This document shows positions 6,940 through 7,918 of a stretch of DNA of 7,918 nt, one piece after another; positions within the stretch are counted from its first letter, which is position 1, and each line of letters begins with the position of its first letter. The position numbers and the translations under genes were made by a program. Under the pieces are notes generated by a model that saw only the letters and a program-made list of their open reading frames with translations, made no database searches and was not told the DNA's origin. Origin of the DNA: CAYMAZ01 sp964428185 (GTDB lineage Bacteria; Bacteroidota; Bacteroidia; Bacteroidales; DTU049); the NCBI GenBank assembly GCA_964428185.1, contig CAYRXH010000103.1, forward strand, positions 1-7,918, given 5' to 3'.

Positions 6940-7829
6940 CTTTCAATTTTTTCAGGAAATCTCTTACATTCTGATGTTTTAAATGTCCACTCTGGTGTTT
7001 CAATAGTGCTATCTTCAGGATCAAGTCTGTACCATGGTGAAATATCAGGTTCATTGAGGTTTTTTAAAATGTGAATACTCTGTGCCGGCATATAACTTTG
7101 AGCAAGAACAATATATTTCTGTCCGTTTTTATCAACAGCACAGTCAACCACAAGAACAGCATGACCAGGACTCCCTCCACGAATAATAACATCGCCGGGC
7201 AACAGGTCAAAATAATTTATGGAGATGAGCTCCTTCGACAGGGATAATGTCCCGGCATACATAAACACAGTTTCCAGATAATCAAGAAAAACATCATAGG
7301 TTTCATTTTTTGATGCTGTGTTAACCCATGAAACCTTATTTCTGTCCACTTTAATTCTTTTTCCATCTCTCCATTGAATATAATCGCAATAAAACCCATT
7401 TGTAAAATGAAAGCCGATATGTTCATATCTTCTAGCAGCAAAGAGATATTCAGCATAGAGTCTTATGATTGCATCTGCGCATTGTTGTAAATCTTTTGAC
7501 CCCACTTCAATATCCAAAACAGCTTCATGAACATTATTCTGCTTTTGTGTTCCGTTATAATAATACACTTTTGCACCATGTTCTTTAAGTGGAAAATTAC
7601 GCAGAAAAGTTCCGAATGAATTTGTATCAAGAATACACCTAACAGTAGAGTCATTCTTTTCCGGCAGACCAAATCTTTCAATTATTGTCCTTCCCTGAGG
7701 AAAAATTATCTCTCTATTATCATTGTCTGAGCCAGTAGTCAATGATGAAAATTGAAGGAATTGAAAAACAGTCCAAGCAGAACCGAATACCATTGCAATT
7801 ACAACTATGAAAACCACGATTTTTCTCAT
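6936..7829 (-). CDS. DUF4846 domain protein, membrane-anchored, possible papain-fold hydrolase
   Basis: A 297-residue protein of the DUF4846 family, whose function is not established. Residues 3-22 are an uncleaved-looking hydrophobic anchor or signal peptide, so the rest should be periplasmic. Recognisable family segments are SFGTFLRNFPLKEHG (71-85), DIEVGSKDLQQCADAIIRLYAEY (106-128), VFMYAGTLSLSKEL (188-201), LLPGDVIIRGGSPGHAVLVVD (209-229) and IVLAQSYMPAQSIHIL (240-255). Cys117 at the start of a helix, His223 in a strand after a 'PGDV' turn, and Gln244 in the next strand recall the Cys-His-polar order of NlpC/P60 and CHAP enzymes; this is my inference. An in-frame TTG at 7856 would add nine residues, but the ATG at 7829 gives a cleaner signal sequence (MRKIVVF) and suits a possible promoter whose -7 box overlaps that TTG. 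The gene overlaps mqnD by four bases. Confidence 0.85.
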   Translation of the reverse strand: MRKIVVFIVVIAMVFGSAWTVFQFLQFSSLTTGSDNDNREIIFPQGRTIIERFGLPEKNDSTVRCILDTNSFGTFLRNFPLKEHGAKVYYYNGTQKQNNVHEAVLDIEVGSKDLQQCADAIIRLYAEYLFAARRYEHIGFHFTNGFYCDYIQWRDGKRIKVDRNKVSWVNTASKNETYDVFLDYLETVFMYAGTLSLSKELISINYFDLLPGDVIIRGGSPGHAVLVVDCAVDKNGQKYIVLAQSYMPAQSIHILKNLNEPDISPWYRLDPEDSTIETPEWTFKTSECKRFPEKIER

Positions 7830-7853
7830 GTTGATGACGCAGAAAATCTTTAT

Positions 7854-7887
7854 CAAAAATAATAAAAAAGGAATTGCTTTGTGGCAA
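7854..7887 (-). promoter_or_regulatory. Possible promoter of the DUF4846-mqnD unit
   Basis: On the reverse strand TATTTTTG (7861-7854) fits the -7 consensus TAnnTTTG, and a TTG (7887-7885) lies 23 bases upstream, the outer limit of accepted spacing. Transcription would start near 7847, leaving about 18 bases before the ATG at 7829. The -33 element would lie inside the adjacent terminator stem, and the -7 match is in T-rich DNA, so it may be fortuitous. Confidence 0.35.
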
Positions 7888-7894
7888 TTCCTTT
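7867..7894 (-). terminator. Intrinsic terminator ahead of the DUF4846 gene
   Basis: A perfect 11-base stem, AAAGGAATTGC (7867-7877) and GCAATTCCTTT (7884-7894), encloses a 6-base loop. On the reverse strand it is followed by a T-rich run (CCTTTTTTATTATTTTTG), the form of a Rho-independent terminator, so it probably ends a reverse-strand gene lying beyond the right edge of the window. On the forward strand the trailing T run is short (TTTC). Confidence 0.75.
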
Positions 7895-7918
7895 CAATAT
7901 CAAAGTGTTCAAAAAATT

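Noticed and set aside
7830..7856. TTG start adding nine residues to the DUF4846 protein
   Set aside because: The extension is not typical of a signal peptide, and the TTG overlaps the possible -7 promoter box, so it would not lie in the transcript from that promoter.
1..7918. Defence, mobile or biosynthetic island
   Set aside because: No transposase, integrase, nuclease-helicase cassette, toxin-antitoxin pair, tRNA or attachment-site signature was seen; gene content is envelope and cofactor housekeeping.

Overview
This AT-rich window looks like ordinary chromosomal housekeeping DNA from a member of the Bacteroidota, probably a Bacteroidales-like anaerobe; the exact lineage is inferred. The support is: genes without clear Shine-Dalgarno sequences, a TAnnTTTG-type promoter in front of the heptose epimerase gene, many lipoprotein or beta-barrel envelope proteins, the DUF4846 family, and best family matches of the kind common in that phylum.

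Layout. Positions 1-83 hold the possible last codons of an unidentified forward gene. Three forward genes follow: a small lipoprotein with a carboxypeptidase-regulatory-like fold (165-551), a ComB-family 2-phosphosulfolactate phosphatase (606-1334), and a secreted zinc-dependent phospholipase C / S1-P1 nuclease-like enzyme (1337-2329). They converge, with 12 bases between stop codons, on a block of reverse-strand genes covering the rest of the window. That block has two transcription units. The right-hand unit (7829 down to 6160) is a DUF4846 protein overlapping by 4 bases with mqnD of the futalosine menaquinone pathway. The left-hand unit (5993 down to 2342) is hldD, an outer-membrane barrel protein, kdtA/waaA and a lipoprotein, with gaps of 9, -1 and 11 bases. 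Between the two units lies a 166-base spacer containing a degenerate heptamer repeat within a long imperfect inverted repeat (likely terminator) and a good Bacteroidota promoter for hldD.

How the genes work together. hldD makes ADP-L-glycero-beta-D-manno-heptose and kdtA transfers Kdo to lipid A, so the left unit serves the inner core of lipopolysaccharide; the barrel protein between them and the lipoprotein at the end are probably envelope proteins made alongside it. mqnD serves respiration through menaquinone. The DUF4846 protein is a membrane-anchored periplasmic protein whose Cys and GHAVLVVD segments recall NlpC/P60-type papain-fold enzymes.

I found no mobile element, CRISPR array, tRNA, rRNA or recognisable defence or novel multi-gene system. 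The points most worth checking are the possible hydrolase fold of DUF4846, the conserved-looking barrel gene coupled to kdtA, the role of a ComB homologue outside methanogens, and the repeat-bearing spacer.
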